Assembly (NCBI RefSeq): GCF_025642155.1
Contig: NZ_CP106798.1
Coordinates: 434,001-498,000, forward strand
DNA: 64,000 nt
Source of the DNA: Streptomyces sp. HUAS 15-9
GTDB lineage: Bacteria > Actinomycetota > Actinomycetes > Streptomycetales > Streptomycetaceae
Direction: 5' to 3'
Below are positions 53,101 through 61,924 of this stretch, one piece after another (positions within the stretch are counted from its first letter, which is position 1; every line of letters starts with the position of its first letter). The notes beneath the pieces were generated by a model. It was not told the origin of the DNA, did no database searches, and saw only the letters and a list, made by a program, of their open reading frames with translations. Position numbers and translations under genes: made by a program.

Positions 53101-54084
53101 CTATCCGGCGTACGCCCGCAGCGGGTAGTGGTCCGAGAGGTTCGTGTACGTGTACGACGTCCCCCAGCTCGTGACCGTCCAGGGCGCCGACTGCTCCTTG
53201 ACGACCTCGTTGTGCCAGCCTGCCGGGCGGGCATGACCGGCGCGGTTGAGCACGTAGTCGAGGTCCTCACGCGGGTCGTCCGGGTAGCGGTAGCGGGCGA
53301 TGGAGTTGTCCTGCGTGTCGAAGGAGTACGGGTGCCCCGTGCGCGCGTCGGCACCGACGACGCCGGCGTCGTTCAGCAGTGACGTGTACTCCGCGCTGCG
53401 CGAGTCGACGTTGAGGTCGCCGGCGACCAGCACCTCTTCGTCGGCGGGGATGTTCTTCGCGTCCAGGAAGGCGTCGATGGCCTTGAACTGGCGGCTGCGC
53501 ATCATCGCCGCTTCCCCCGCGTCGCAACCTGGATCCGTGGACTGCGCGTGCGTACCGACCACGTGCACCTTGGTGCCGTTCACGTTCAGGACGACATATG
53601 CGAAGCCCTTGTTGGACCACCAGTCCGCACCGCACGCGTCCTTGTAGACGTACTGCTCCTTGTGCAGGATCGGCCACTTGCTCAGCACGGTGACGCCGCC
53701 GTCCTCGGGCGTGACGGCCGAGTACGCCCCGCCGGTCGCGTCCCAGCCGCTCTTGCTGCGGCCCACCACCGGTGTCTGGTACGGGTATTCCGTCGCGGCG
53801 GCACTCTTGAGCGCGTCGGACGAGGAGTTGTCGAAGGCTTCCTGCAGCACGACCACGTCGTTGCCGTGGAAGAACGACGTCTTCGGGATCTCGGCTGCCC
53901 GGTGGTCCTGGCCCCAGTTCGGGTACAGGTTCTTGCTCATGAGGAAGACGTTGTACGTCAGAACCTTCAGCGCCGGCGCCGGTCCGGCAGCCGCCGCCGG
54001 TGCGGAACCCGCAAGTGCCGCCGTGGGCAGCGCGAGGGCGAGCACGGCCGCCCCGAGAACACGGCGGGGTACGAATCGCGTCAC
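53101..54084 (-). CDS. Secreted sphingomyelinase C-like phosphodiesterase
   Basis: A 327-residue protein with a Sec signal (VLGAAVLALALPTAALAGSA). The body is an EEP-fold sphingomyelinase: LTYNVFLMSKNLYPNWGQ, VVLQEAFDN (metal Glu), VVGTHAQSTDPGC, VAGDLNVDSRS and LSDHYPLRAY (catalytic His). Such enzymes cleave sphingomyelin or other phosphodiesters to phosphocholine-type products. ATG 54084 with GGGAGATCC just upstream is supported. Confidence 0.9.
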   Translation of the reverse strand: MTRFVPRRVLGAAVLALALPTAALAGSAPAAAAGPAPALKVLTYNVFLMSKNLYPNWGQDHRAAEIPKTSFFHGNDVVVLQEAFDNSSSDALKSAAATEYPYQTPVVGRSKSGWDATGGAYSAVTPEDGGVTVLSKWPILHKEQYVYKDACGADWWSNKGFAYVVLNVNGTKVHVVGTHAQSTDPGCDAGEAAMMRSRQFKAIDAFLDAKNIPADEEVLVAGDLNVDSRSAEYTSLLNDAGVVGADARTGHPYSFDTQDNSIARYRYPDDPREDLDYVLNRAGHARPAGWHNEVVKEQSAPWTVTSWGTSYTYTNLSDHYPLRAYAG

Positions 54085-54141
54085 TGGATCTCCCTGTGGG
54101 TGAAGGGGGTTGAGTGGCGCCGCACATCAAACCATCTGGGA

Positions 54142-54155
54142 TTACCCATAGGTAA
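54142..54155. promoter_or_regulatory. Inverted repeat upstream of sphingomyelinase gene
   Basis: TTACC-CATA-GGTAA lies 58 bases before the sphingomyelinase start, with a second GGTAAC-like half nearby. It may be a promoter operator; the binding protein is unknown. Confidence 0.4.
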
Positions 54156-54234
54156 CAGTCATGCGGGCAACATGTGACTCACAGCCGAGGAGGCAGGGAG
54201 TCCGGTTGCGTTGCGGATGCGTAGGGCAGGGGTG

Positions 54235-54597
54235 ATGTCAGACCCCGATGAGAGTCTGTCCGGCATGGAGACACCCGCAGCGCCCGACAACGGGGATGAG
54301 GAGCACGCCGTCATCGCATACTTCCGGCTTGCCGATGACGGCTTCGGCGACGCCTACCAGCGCGAGTTGGTCTACGAGGCCGAGGAGGCGATGGCGACAG
54401 CGGCCGAAGAGGCCGGCATCGGGGAGGTTGACGGCAATGAGTTCGGAGGCGGTGAGGCCGTGGTGTACGCCTACGGTCCCGATGCCGACGCCCTCTTCAA
54501 GGTCATGGAGCCGACTCTGCGCGGTCTGCCGTTCAGGCCGGCACACGTCATCCTCAGGGGCGGAAACGGCGAAGTGCGGGTGGATCTGTCACCCTGA
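54235..54597 (+). CDS. Hypothetical acidic protein
   Basis: A ~120-residue acidic protein with beta-alpha character (HAVIAYFRLADDGFGDAYQR; GEAVVYAYGPDADALFKVME) ending AHVILRGGNGEVRVDLSP. It resembles small actinomycete proteins of unknown function; no family named. ATG 54235 follows GGGCAGGGGTG; a later ATG at 54265 is possible. Confidence 0.6.
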   Translation: MSDPDESLSGMETPAAPDNGDEEHAVIAYFRLADDGFGDAYQRELVYEAEEAMATAAEEAGIGEVDGNEFGGGEAVVYAYGPDADALFKVMEPTLRGLPFRPAHVILRGGNGEVRVDLSP

Positions 54598-54613
54598 CCG
54601 GGTGTCGGCGCAC

Positions 54614-55462
54614 TCACCCGCCCCGTGTCAACTCCCGTTCCGCGACCGCACGGAAGCTGTGTGGCGGGCGGCCGGTCAGGCGCCCAACGGTGTCGGTCGT
54701 TCTGTCCTCGGCTCCGCGGGAGATGGCGCGGTCCATGTCGGCCAGCATGGCAGCGAACTCCAGCGGTATGGATGCGGCCAGGCGGTCACGCAGTTGTTCG
54801 TATGTCAGGTTGTGGTGGGCCACGGGGCGGCCGGTGACTTCGGTGACGACGGCGGCGACATCGTCGTGGCTGAGCGCCTCCGGCCCGGTCAGCACCAGGT
54901 CGGTGTCGGGTGCCGGGTCGTCGTCCAGGGCACGTACGGCGACGGCGGCGATGTCGTCGGCGTCGACGAACCCGACTCTGCCTGACCCGGCCGCGGTCAG
55001 GATGGTGCCGTGTTCACGGATGCTGCGGCCGTGGACGTGGGTGCCGGTGAAGTTCTGCATGAACCAGGAGGGCCGTAGCACCGCCCACTGGTGGAACAGA
55101 CCGCGCAGGGCCTGGTGCACCGCTCCGACTCCCGGGCCCCCTTCGGGGACGGCCGAGGAGCTGAGGAGTACGGCGCGGTGCGCGCCGGCGGCGCGGGCCT
55201 GTCGCAGGAAGGGGAGCATGACCGCGGCCGGGTTCGTGTCACCGACCGGCGGGACGAGGTAGAGGCGGTCGGCTCCGGTGAGGGCGTCGGCGTAGGTGGT
55301 GGGGTCGTACCAGTCGAAGCGGACCGGTTCCGCGCCCGGGAGCGGGCCGGCGCGACGACTGGCGGCCTTGACGCGGTGGCCCGCGGCGATCAGCCGAGCG
55401 GCGGTTCGGCTGCCGGTGGTGCCGGTCGCTCCGATGACAAGGGTGGTGCGGGTGGCGGTCAT
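54614..55462 (-). CDS. NmrA-like NAD(P)-binding protein
   Basis: A 282-residue atypical short-chain dehydrogenase: VIGATGTTGSRTAARLIAAG is the nucleotide loop and the catalytic Tyr-x3-Lys pair is lacking, as in NmrA/azoreductase-like family members. VLRPSWFMQNF and FVDADDIAAVAVRAL are typical. It may sense NAD(P) state or reduce quinones/azo compounds. It is coupled by ATGA to a SnoaL-like gene under the divergent TetR. Confidence 0.88.
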   Translation of the reverse strand: MTATRTTLVIGATGTTGSRTAARLIAAGHRVKAASRRAGPLPGAEPVRFDWYDPTTYADALTGADRLYLVPPVGDTNPAAVMLPFLRQARAAGAHRAVLLSSSAVPEGGPGVGAVHQALRGLFHQWAVLRPSWFMQNFTGTHVHGRSIREHGTILTAAGSGRVGFVDADDIAAVAVRALDDDPAPDTDLVLTGPEALSHDDVAAVVTEVTGRPVAHHNLTYEQLRDRLAASIPLEFAAMLADMDRAISRGAEDRTTDTVGRLTGRPPHSFRAVAERELTRGG

Positions 55463-55887
55463 CGGGCGCTGCTCCCGGTGAAGTCCGTGCCGGATTCCTG
55501 GACGGCGAGAGGGTTCCAGTAGTCGCGGTAGGAGGTGAAGCGTCCGTCCTCGACGGTCACGACAGCGATGTAGGTCATGTCGAAGGGCCCGCCTGTCGCG
55601 ACCCAGCGGCCCACGCCGCGCATTTCCACCACGATGGTCCCGGGGTCGGTGGTCTGGTGGATCCGCAGGTCGGGGAAGTCGTGCAGGTCGATGTGGTCGG
55701 GGTGGTCGCGCATATGGGCGGCGATGGATTGTCGGCCCTCCAACCGCTGGGGCAGGCCCGGGGGCGCGAAGGGGAATTCCATGACGCCGTGCTCGGCCCA
55801 CAGGCCGACCCAGGCGGGAATGTCCTTGTCCAGGAGCAGGCGCAGGCTGTGGCGGTAGAGATCTGCTGGTGAGGTGCTTTCGGGCAT
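55459..55887 (-). CDS. SnoaL-like protein
   Basis: A 142-residue NTF2-fold protein (LYRHSLRLLLDKDIPAWVGL; GRWVATGGPFDMTYIAVVTV; RFTSYRDYWNPLAV). The final YRDYWNPL motif is typical of SnoaL-like proteins that accompany NmrA-type reductases. GGAGAG lies 4 bases before ATG 55887; ATG 55899 is possible. It is the first gene of the repressed pair. Confidence 0.85.
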   Translation of the reverse strand: MPESTSPADLYRHSLRLLLDKDIPAWVGLWAEHGVMEFPFAPPGLPQRLEGRQSIAAHMRDHPDHIDLHDFPDLRIHQTTDPGTIVVEMRGVGRWVATGGPFDMTYIAVVTVEDGRFTSYRDYWNPLAVQESGTDFTGSSAR

Positions 55888-55910
55888 GAGGCTCTCCATC
55901 CCGTACGATA

Positions 55911-55955
55911 CGGACCGCTGGTCCGTTTCAGTGAAAGATACGGACCGGCGGTCCG
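55911..55955. promoter_or_regulatory. Two TetR operators
   Basis: CGGACC-GCT-GGTCCG (55911-55925) and CGGACC-GGC-GGTCCG (55941-55955) are both perfect 6-bp inverted repeats preceded by GATA. Centres are 30 bases apart. They occupy the divergent promoter between the SnoaL/NmrA pair and the TetR gene. Confidence 0.82.
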
Positions 55956-55975
55956 GATTGCAATCGGAGGTACCC

Positions 55976-56590
55976 ATGCCCGACCGCAAGCCACGCAAGG
56001 ACGCGGCCCGTAACCGGGCGGCCGTCTTCGAGGCCGCCGACACCCTCTTCACCCGGTGCCGGAGTCCCGAGGAAGTCACCATGGCCGACATCGCGGCAGC
56101 GGCGGGCGTCGGCAAGGGAACGCTCTTCCGTGCCTTCGGCGATCGCACCGGGCTGATCCGCGCGCTGTACGAGGCACGGCTCGAACCGATCCGGAACGCC
56201 GTCGAAGAGGGCCCGCCGCCCCTGGGGCCCGCCACTGCGCCTCCTGTTCGCGTACCGGCCCTGCTCGACGCCGTCCTGTGCTTCAAGCTCGACAACCGCC
56301 ACCTCGCCCTGGCCCTGGAGCAGACCGGCGCGGACAGCCCCTACCGCACCGAGCACTACGAGCGCTGGCACGCCCTGCTCCGGGACCTGCTGGAGCAGAC
56401 CCCGGGGCGGGGCGGCGCCGGCTTCGCCGACTTCACCGCCCACGCACTGCTCGCCGCCACCCGGGCCGACCTCGTCGCGTACCTGGCCGGCGAGAAGGGC
56501 GCGTCCCGCGAGGAACTGCGAGAGCAGTTGGCGGACTTCACCGCTTCGGTCCTCGGCACGGATGCGGGAGACGTCACCCGACGGAGATAG
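55976..56590 (+). CDS. TetR family transcriptional repressor
   Basis: A 204-residue repressor: MADIAAAAGVGKGTLFRAFG is the helix-turn-helix. The C-terminal domain has LALALEQTGADSPYRTEHYE. It is preceded by two matched palindromes and faces the SnoaL/NmrA operon, which it probably represses together with itself. ATG 55976 has AATCGGAGG upstream. Confidence 0.92.
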   Translation: MPDRKPRKDAARNRAAVFEAADTLFTRCRSPEEVTMADIAAAAGVGKGTLFRAFGDRTGLIRALYEARLEPIRNAVEEGPPPLGPATAPPVRVPALLDAVLCFKLDNRHLALALEQTGADSPYRTEHYERWHALLRDLLEQTPGRGGAGFADFTAHALLAATRADLVAYLAGEKGASREELREQLADFTASVLGTDAGDVTRRR

Positions 56591-56612
56591 CCGACCCTGC
56601 CGATCCGGTGCA

Positions 56613-56766
56613 GTCCGAGTAATTCGGACGGGGGGTAGAGGTACCCATTCGGACGCGGCCATCCGCGTCTGGCGGCCGGGAAGTTCGGAGCCCCTCATCA
56701 CTCACCCGAACGGCCCTACTGCGGAGCGTAAACCCCTTGTCCCAACTGGCTTGTCCCCCATTCGGA
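56613..56766. promoter_or_regulatory. Recurring ATTCGGA motifs upstream of the ABM-P450 operon
   Basis: ATTCGGA occurs at 56622, 56647 and 56760, and the first belongs to an inverted repeat GTCCGA-GTAAT-TCGGAC (56613-56629). The motifs fill the 246-base gap before the operon and could be regulator sites; no regulator gene is adjacent apart from the TetR upstream, whose own sites differ. Confidence 0.4.
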
Positions 56767-56836
56767 GTTGCGTCCGCACGGGGGACATGAGTCCGTGGGT
56801 GTCGTGTCCCACCGGATCTCACCGTCAGGAGGAGAC

Positions 56837-57175
56837 ATGGACACGAGGCAGAAGGGCCACTCGGCCGACAAGCTGTGCGTCGTTTTCACGGTCCGTGTGA
56901 TCGAGGGCGGCGAGCAGGGCTTCCTGGATCTGTACGACCAGATCCGCAAGTCCGTGGCCAGCACTCCCGGCCACATCGTCGAGAGGCTGGGAGCGCCCGT
57001 CGACGACTCCCGTCAGTGGGTCATCACCAGCGAGTGGAAGACCGCCGAGGACTTCTTCAAGTGGCAGCAGAGCAAGGAGCACCGCGAGCTGGTGGCTCCG
57101 CTGCGCCAGTGGGTCGACTCGACGCAGTCGCTGCGGTTCCGGGTCGTCAAGGAGACCAAGGGAGCGATGTCATGA
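56837..57175 (+). CDS. Antibiotic biosynthesis monooxygenase (ABM) domain protein
   Basis: A 112-residue dimeric alpha+beta barrel protein: LCVVFTVRVIEGGEQGFLDL, then PGHIVERLGAPVDDSRQWVI and SEWKTAEDFFKWQQSKEHRE. ABM proteins include cofactor-free quinone-forming oxygenases and heme-degrading relatives. It opens a four-gene operon with overlapping ends, GGAGGAG upstream. Confidence 0.88.
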   Translation: MDTRQKGHSADKLCVVFTVRVIEGGEQGFLDLYDQIRKSVASTPGHIVERLGAPVDDSRQWVITSEWKTAEDFFKWQQSKEHRELVAPLRQWVDSTQSLRFRVVKETKGAMS

Positions 57176-58059
57176 CGCGTATCGCCAACGGCCCCGTCGC
57201 CGTCCTCGGTCTCGGCACGATGGGTTCCGGCCTCGCCACCCGCCTCCTCGAACAGGGCATACGGGTCCGGGTCTGGAACCGTACCGCCGAGCGGGCCGGT
57301 CCGCTCGCCGAGGCGGGCGCCCACGTCGCCGACCACCCCGCCGACGCCATCGAGGGTACGACCGCGGCCATCTGCGCCGTCGCCGACAGCGAAGCCCTCG
57401 GCACCGTGCTCCACGGTCCGGACGGCGTGCTGGCCGAGGGGCCCTACCCCGGTGTCCTGATCTGCACCAGCACCGTCGCGCCCGAAGAGATCGTCCAAGT
57501 CGCCGGGGACATCCCCTCGGTTCTGGACGTCGGCATGCTCGGCAACGCCGACCACGCCCGCGACGGAGAGCTGCGGCTGTTCGTCGGCGGCGAGGAGAGC
57601 ACGTACGACGCCTGCCGCCCGCTGCTGAAGATGCTGGGCAAGGAGGTCGTCCATCTGGGCGAACTCGGGTCCGGCATGCGGATGAAACTGTGCCTCAACC
57701 TGCTCATGGGCATCGAGGTGCAGGCCCTGGCCGAGGCCACCGAACTGGCGGCGGCCTCCGGGCTCGACCGGCAGCTGGTCCTCAAGACGATCGCGGGCAG
57801 CGGTTTTGCCTCGCCGGTCATGGCGTTCAAGTCCCGGCGCCTGGTCTCCGGCCGCTTCGAGGAGCCGGACTTCCGGCTGCGGCTGATGGCGAAAGACCTC
57901 ATGCTCGCTTCCAAGCAGGCAGCAGCAGCCGGCCTGAGCCTGCCGCTGGTGACCGCCGCGGCAGAGACCCACGTCCGCGCCGCCGAGCAAGGACTGGGCG
58001 ACCAGGACTGTGCCGCGGTCACCCGCGCACTCACACCGAAACCGGGACACGAAACGTGA
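57172..58059 (+). CDS. 3-hydroxyisobutyrate dehydrogenase-like NAD(P) oxidoreductase
   Basis: A 295-residue beta-hydroxyacid dehydrogenase: Rossmann loop VAVLGLGTMGSGLATRLLEQ, substrate motif VGMLGNADHARDGELRLFVG in place of DAPVSGG, and catalytic lysine region MRMKLCLNLLMG. The altered substrate motif suggests an unusual hydroxyacid or imine substrate. ATGA overlap with the ABM gene and GTGA with the next show tight coupling. Confidence 0.88.
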   Translation: MTRIANGPVAVLGLGTMGSGLATRLLEQGIRVRVWNRTAERAGPLAEAGAHVADHPADAIEGTTAAICAVADSEALGTVLHGPDGVLAEGPYPGVLICTSTVAPEEIVQVAGDIPSVLDVGMLGNADHARDGELRLFVGGEESTYDACRPLLKMLGKEVVHLGELGSGMRMKLCLNLLMGIEVQALAEATELAAASGLDRQLVLKTIAGSGFASPVMAFKSRRLVSGRFEEPDFRLRLMAKDLMLASKQAAAAGLSLPLVTAAAETHVRAAEQGLGDQDCAAVTRALTPKPGHET

Positions 58060-59054
58060 TCATTGACATCCACGGGCATCTCTCCCCGCCGGAGGCGGCC
58101 AAACGCTTCCCCATGCCCCCGAGCCTGACCGACGTCGACGGCATGCTCGCCGCTCGAGCCGAGGCCGGGATCGACCTCACCATCATCGGCAGCCCTGTCG
58201 GCGCCGGAGCGATGGCGCGGGTTCCGGGCGTGGACAACTACGCGCAACCACGAGACCGGCTGCGCAGTTTCCACGCCTGGATGTCGGGGCTGATCGCCAG
58301 GTTCCCGGACCAGTTGCGCGGCTATGTGTACGCCAACCCGTTCGGTGACGACGATCACCTCGAAGGGGTGCGGGAGACTCTCGCGGACCCGGCCTTCGTC
58401 GGCCTGATCACCACGTCCAGCGTCCGCGGGGAGCTGCTCGGCTCCCCGCGTGCCGACTCCTTCTTCGCGCTGGCCGCAGAGGCGCGGGTGCCGGTCCTGG
58501 TCCATGCCCCGGCCGAACCGGTCGGCACGGAACGGGTCGACGAGATCGGCTTCGTCGAGCAGATCGGCCGGTTCGGCGACGTCACCGTCGGCATGGCCAT
58601 GATCGCGTTCGCGGGATGGCTGGACAAGTACCCGGAACTACGGCTGATCGGCGCGACCGGCGGCGGCGCGATGGCGCTGCTGCCGGAGCGCCTGCAAACG
58701 GCGGCGCGCCCCCGGCACTGGGGCGGGGGCGCGCCGCCCGCCGGCCGCCCCGGGGCGGCCCCCGCTCCGCCGCTGGCCAAGGGGCTGACGGCCATTGAGC
58801 CGACGGCGGATCCGGCCGCGGCACTGCAGCGCATGTACGTCGACACAAGCCCGTTCAGTTCCGCGCATCTGAGCCTGAACGCGGAGGTGCTGGGGCCCGA
58901 GCGGATGCTGTTCGGCACCGATTCACCACCGTTGGCCGCGCCGCTGGAGGAGCTCATCCGCATGATCGAGAAGCTGCCGGTCGACAAGGCGTCCCAGCAG
59001 CTCATCCTCGGCGGCAACGCCGAGGATGTCTTCGACCTCAGGAGCCGTCCGTGA
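58056..59054 (+). CDS. Amidohydrolase / ACMSD-like decarboxylase family protein
   Basis: A 332-residue metal-dependent TIM-barrel protein: DIHGHLSPP gives the HxH metal motif, VPVLVHAPAEP the mid-barrel His, and FGTDSPP the terminal Asp. This set is typical of amidohydrolase-2 proteins such as aminocarboxymuconate-semialdehyde decarboxylase. A Pro/Ala/Gly-rich insertion near residues 220-240 is unusual. GTG 58056 overlaps the previous stop. Confidence 0.85.
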   Translation: MIIDIHGHLSPPEAAKRFPMPPSLTDVDGMLAARAEAGIDLTIIGSPVGAGAMARVPGVDNYAQPRDRLRSFHAWMSGLIARFPDQLRGYVYANPFGDDDHLEGVRETLADPAFVGLITTSSVRGELLGSPRADSFFALAAEARVPVLVHAPAEPVGTERVDEIGFVEQIGRFGDVTVGMAMIAFAGWLDKYPELRLIGATGGGAMALLPERLQTAARPRHWGGGAPPAGRPGAAPAPPLAKGLTAIEPTADPAAALQRMYVDTSPFSSAHLSLNAEVLGPERMLFGTDSPPLAAPLEELIRMIEKLPVDKASQQLILGGNAEDVFDLRSRP

Positions 59055-60292
59055 CCACCACGCAAGACGCCGTCACCGCGGCCGAACGCTGCACCCCGGA
59101 GTTCCGGCGCGATCCTCACTCGGTCTACGCCCTGCTGCGCGACACGGCGCCGGTCTGCCCCATGAGACCGCCGCACGGCAACGAGACGTACCTGATCACC
59201 CGGTACGAGGACGCACGGGCGGCGCTGTCGGATCCGCGGTTGAGCAAGGACATGTACGGGGCCATGGACGCCTACAGGAGGATCTTCGGGGACTCGTCCG
59301 TCGCGCTGGACGACAACATGCTCAACTCCGACGCGCCCAAGCACACGCGGCTGCGCCGACTGGTCAACTCCGCGTTTACCCCGCGGCGCGTGGAGGCTCT
59401 TCGGCCGAAGATCCAGGAGATCGTCGGGAGCCTGCTCGATGATTGCCCGGCCAGCAAGCCCTTCGACCTGCTGCCGGCGTTCGCGTTCCCGCTGCCGATC
59501 ATCGTGATCTGCGATCTGCTCGGTGTGCCGCCGCAGGAGCGGTCGCGGATGCAGAATCTGTCCTCCACGGTGGCGCAGAGCGGATTCGACGAGGAGGCCA
59601 AGCGGGCCCAGCAGCAGGCCGAGGAAGATCTGCACGCGTGCTTCACGGAGCTCATCGCCGCCAAGCGGAGCCGCCCGGGTGACGATCTGCTGAGTGCGCT
59701 CATCGCAGCCCGGGACGACGACGGCGGGCTCACCGAGAGCGAGCTGGTCTCCACGGCGTTCCTGCTGATGTTCGCGGGTCACAAGACGACCGCGTACCTG
59801 ATCGGCAACTCGGTCCACCACCTGCTGTCCCACCCCGACCAGCTCCGCGCCGTGCGGGAGAACCCGGATCTGATCCGGGCGGCGGTCGAGGAACTGGTGC
59901 GCTACGACGGCTCCGTGGAGACCGCGACGTTCCGTTACGCGACCGAGGACGTGGAGTACGGCGAGACACGGATCCCGAAGGGTGCCCTGGTGCAGATCGC
60001 GATCAGTTCGGCCAACCGCGATCCGCTGAAGTTCGACGACCCGGACAGGCTGGATGTGCTGCGGCCGGGAAACGCGCAGGATGCCCATCTGGGGTTCGGG
60101 CACGGCAGCCACTACTGCCTGGGTGCCCCGCTGGCCCGGCTCGAGACGCAGCTGGCCCTCACCATCCTGTTCGACCGGTTCCCCGGCGTGAGGCCGGCCG
60201 AACCCCTCGGCGAGGCACGGTGGTTGGAGGTTCCCTTCCCGGCCTTCCGTGGCCTCGCGGAGCTGCCTGTCGTACTCGATCCCTCGGGGTGA
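59051..60292 (+). CDS. Cytochrome P450
   Basis: A 413-residue P450: I-helix AGHKTTA (Lys in place of the usual Glu/Asp), ExxR in EELVRYDGSVE, heme loop FGHGSHYCLG. It closes the ABM-dehydrogenase-amidohydrolase operon with a GTGA overlap. No redox partners are encoded in the operon, so general ferredoxins would be used. The I-helix acidic residue usually assists proton delivery, so its loss could alter chemistry. Confidence 0.94.
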   Translation: MTTTQDAVTAAERCTPEFRRDPHSVYALLRDTAPVCPMRPPHGNETYLITRYEDARAALSDPRLSKDMYGAMDAYRRIFGDSSVALDDNMLNSDAPKHTRLRRLVNSAFTPRRVEALRPKIQEIVGSLLDDCPASKPFDLLPAFAFPLPIIVICDLLGVPPQERSRMQNLSSTVAQSGFDEEAKRAQQQAEEDLHACFTELIAAKRSRPGDDLLSALIAARDDDGGLTESELVSTAFLLMFAGHKTTAYLIGNSVHHLLSHPDQLRAVRENPDLIRAAVEELVRYDGSVETATFRYATEDVEYGETRIPKGALVQIAISSANRDPLKFDDPDRLDVLRPGNAQDAHLGFGHGSHYCLGAPLARLETQLALTILFDRFPGVRPAEPLGEARWLEVPFPAFRGLAELPVVLDPSG

Positions 60293-60311
60293 CCCACACC
60301 GAAGGGCCGGA

Positions 60312-60341
60312 GGCAGGGCTGTCCCGTCGGGCGGCCCTGCC
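60312..60341. terminator. Hairpin after the P450 operon
   Basis: GGCAGGGC (60312-60319) pairs with GCCCTGCC (60334-60341) around a 14-base loop, 20 bases after the P450 stop. An 18-bp tandem repeat, TCCTCTTCACCCCA-C/T-GAG, follows at 60344-60379. Confidence 0.7.
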
Positions 60342-60509
60342 CTTCCTCTTCACCCCACGAGTCCTCTTCACCCCATGAGCTGAACCCCAGGCGTGAGCTG
60401 CCCCTCACGGTCGCGGGCCGGTAGGACGCCGCTTAGCGTGGAAGACAAGACGCGTCCGAGCTGAGACGGCGGGCGGGCGCGGGTCCGGCCTGCCTCGGGA
60501 GGTTTCCCA

Positions 60510-61649
60510 GTGGGTACCGTCTCGTTTCTCCTCGTCGTAGTCATTCTGACGGCACTGGCCTTCGACTTCACCAACGGCTTCCACGACACGGCCAACTCGA
60601 TGGCGACATCGATCGCCACGGGGGCCCTGCAACCCCGTGTGGCCGTCATCATCGCGGGGGTGCTCAATCTGGCGGGCGCGTTCCTGTCCACGGAGGTCGC
60701 CAAGACCATCTCCGGCGGCATCGTGGACGACGCCAAGGTGTCCCTGGTGATGATCTTCGCCGGACTCGTCGGCGCGGTCCTCTGGAACCTCATGACCTGG
60801 CTCGCCGGACTGCCGTCGAGTTCGTCGCACGCGCTGTTCGGGGGGCTGATCGGCGCTGTGTGGGTGGGCGCCGGGGGATCCGCGGTGCAATTCGGGGCGA
60901 TCGTCGAGAAGATCTTGATCCCTGCCGTCCTGTCCCCGATCGTCGCCTGTGTCGTGGCAGTGCTGGCGACCTACTTCGCGTACATCATCACGCGGCGCAC
61001 GGCTCCCGGTCAGGCGCGCAGCGGATTCCGCAGGGGCCAGATCGGTTCGGCGTCGCTGGTCGCGCTGGCACACGGCACCAATGACGCGCAGAAGACCATG
61101 GGCGTCATCACCCTGGCCCTCATCTCCGCCGGGGTGCTCACCCACGGTTCCGGGCCGCCCTGGTGGGTGGTGCTCACCTCCGGGCTGGCGATCGCGCTCG
61201 GCACCTACACGGGCGGCTGGCGGATCATCCGCACCATGGGCAAGGGGCTCACCGACATCGAGGCACCGCAGGGCTTCGCGGCCGAGACCAGCGCGACGAC
61301 CGTCATTCTGGCCTCGTCCCACATGGGCTTCCCGCTGTCCACCACGCAGGTGTGCACCGGCAGCATCCTGGGCGCGGGCCTGGGTCGCAAACTGGCCCAG
61401 GTGCGGTGGGGCGTGGCCGGGCGCATCGCCGCGTCCTGGCTGCTCACGCTGCCCTCGGCGGCGGCCATCGGCGGTGTGGCCGCCTGGATCGCCGACCACG
61501 GCACGGCGGGCGTGGCCCTGGTGGCCGCCGCCGCCGCGGCCGCGGCGGCCGGGTTCTGGGCCCTGTCGCGCCGCCGCGCCGTGACCCCGGACAACGTCAA
61601 CGAACTGCCCGCCCGGGTCTCCGAGCACGCGGAGCAGACCGTGGCGTGA
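60510..61649 (+). CDS. Inorganic phosphate transporter, Pit family
   Basis: A 379-residue PiT transporter with ~10 hydrophobic segments. The duplicated family signature appears as FDFTNGFHDTANSMATSIAT in the first half and ALAHGTNDAQKTMGVITLAL in the second, with SSSHALFGGL and SSHMGFPLSTTQVC. It symports phosphate (with metal or proton). GTG 60510 follows GGGAGG. It is followed by a small membrane protein, as in other Streptomyces. Confidence 0.94.
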   Translation: MGTVSFLLVVVILTALAFDFTNGFHDTANSMATSIATGALQPRVAVIIAGVLNLAGAFLSTEVAKTISGGIVDDAKVSLVMIFAGLVGAVLWNLMTWLAGLPSSSSHALFGGLIGAVWVGAGGSAVQFGAIVEKILIPAVLSPIVACVVAVLATYFAYIITRRTAPGQARSGFRRGQIGSASLVALAHGTNDAQKTMGVITLALISAGVLTHGSGPPWWVVLTSGLAIALGTYTGGWRIIRTMGKGLTDIEAPQGFAAETSATTVILASSHMGFPLSTTQVCTGSILGAGLGRKLAQVRWGVAGRIAASWLLTLPSAAAIGGVAAWIADHGTAGVALVAAAAAAAAAGFWALSRRRAVTPDNVNELPARVSEHAEQTVA

Positions 61650-61693
61650 GAGCCGGGCGGCCGTCCCGTCCGTCAGTGAAAGGAAGTACGGCG

Positions 61694-61924
61694 ATGAACA
61701 TCGACTGGGGCGCCTTCGGCGGCGTGTTCGCCGTGAGCCTCGGCATCACGCTGCTCACGGTCGTGTTGTTCTCGCTGGGCATCGCCGCCTGGTCCCGTGA
61801 CGACGGCGAGGGCGGAGCACGCACCCGCGCCATCCGGACGGCCTCCACCGCGGCAGCGGCGCTGTGCTTCGGGGCGTGCCTGGCGGTGGCGGGCTATGGG
61901 CTCGCCCTGATCATCGGCGTGTGA
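61694..61924 (+). CDS. Small two-helix membrane protein next to pit
   Basis: A 76-residue protein with two hydrophobic helices (VFAVSLGITLLTVVLFSLGI; AAAALCFGACLAVAGYGLAL) joined by a charged loop. It sits 44 bases after the pit stop with GGAAG upstream. Such partners commonly accompany Pit genes in Streptomyces; role unknown. Confidence 0.8.
   Translation: MNIDWGAFGGVFAVSLGITLLTVVLFSLGIAAWSRDDGEGGARTRAIRTASTAAAALCFGACLAVAGYGLALIIGV

Noticed and set aside
60344..60379. CTTCACC repeated upstream of the Pit gene as a possible PHO box
   Set aside because: The units are 18 bases apart and read CTTCACC, not the 11-base-phased GTTCACC units of known sites, so only an 18-bp tandem duplication is claimed.
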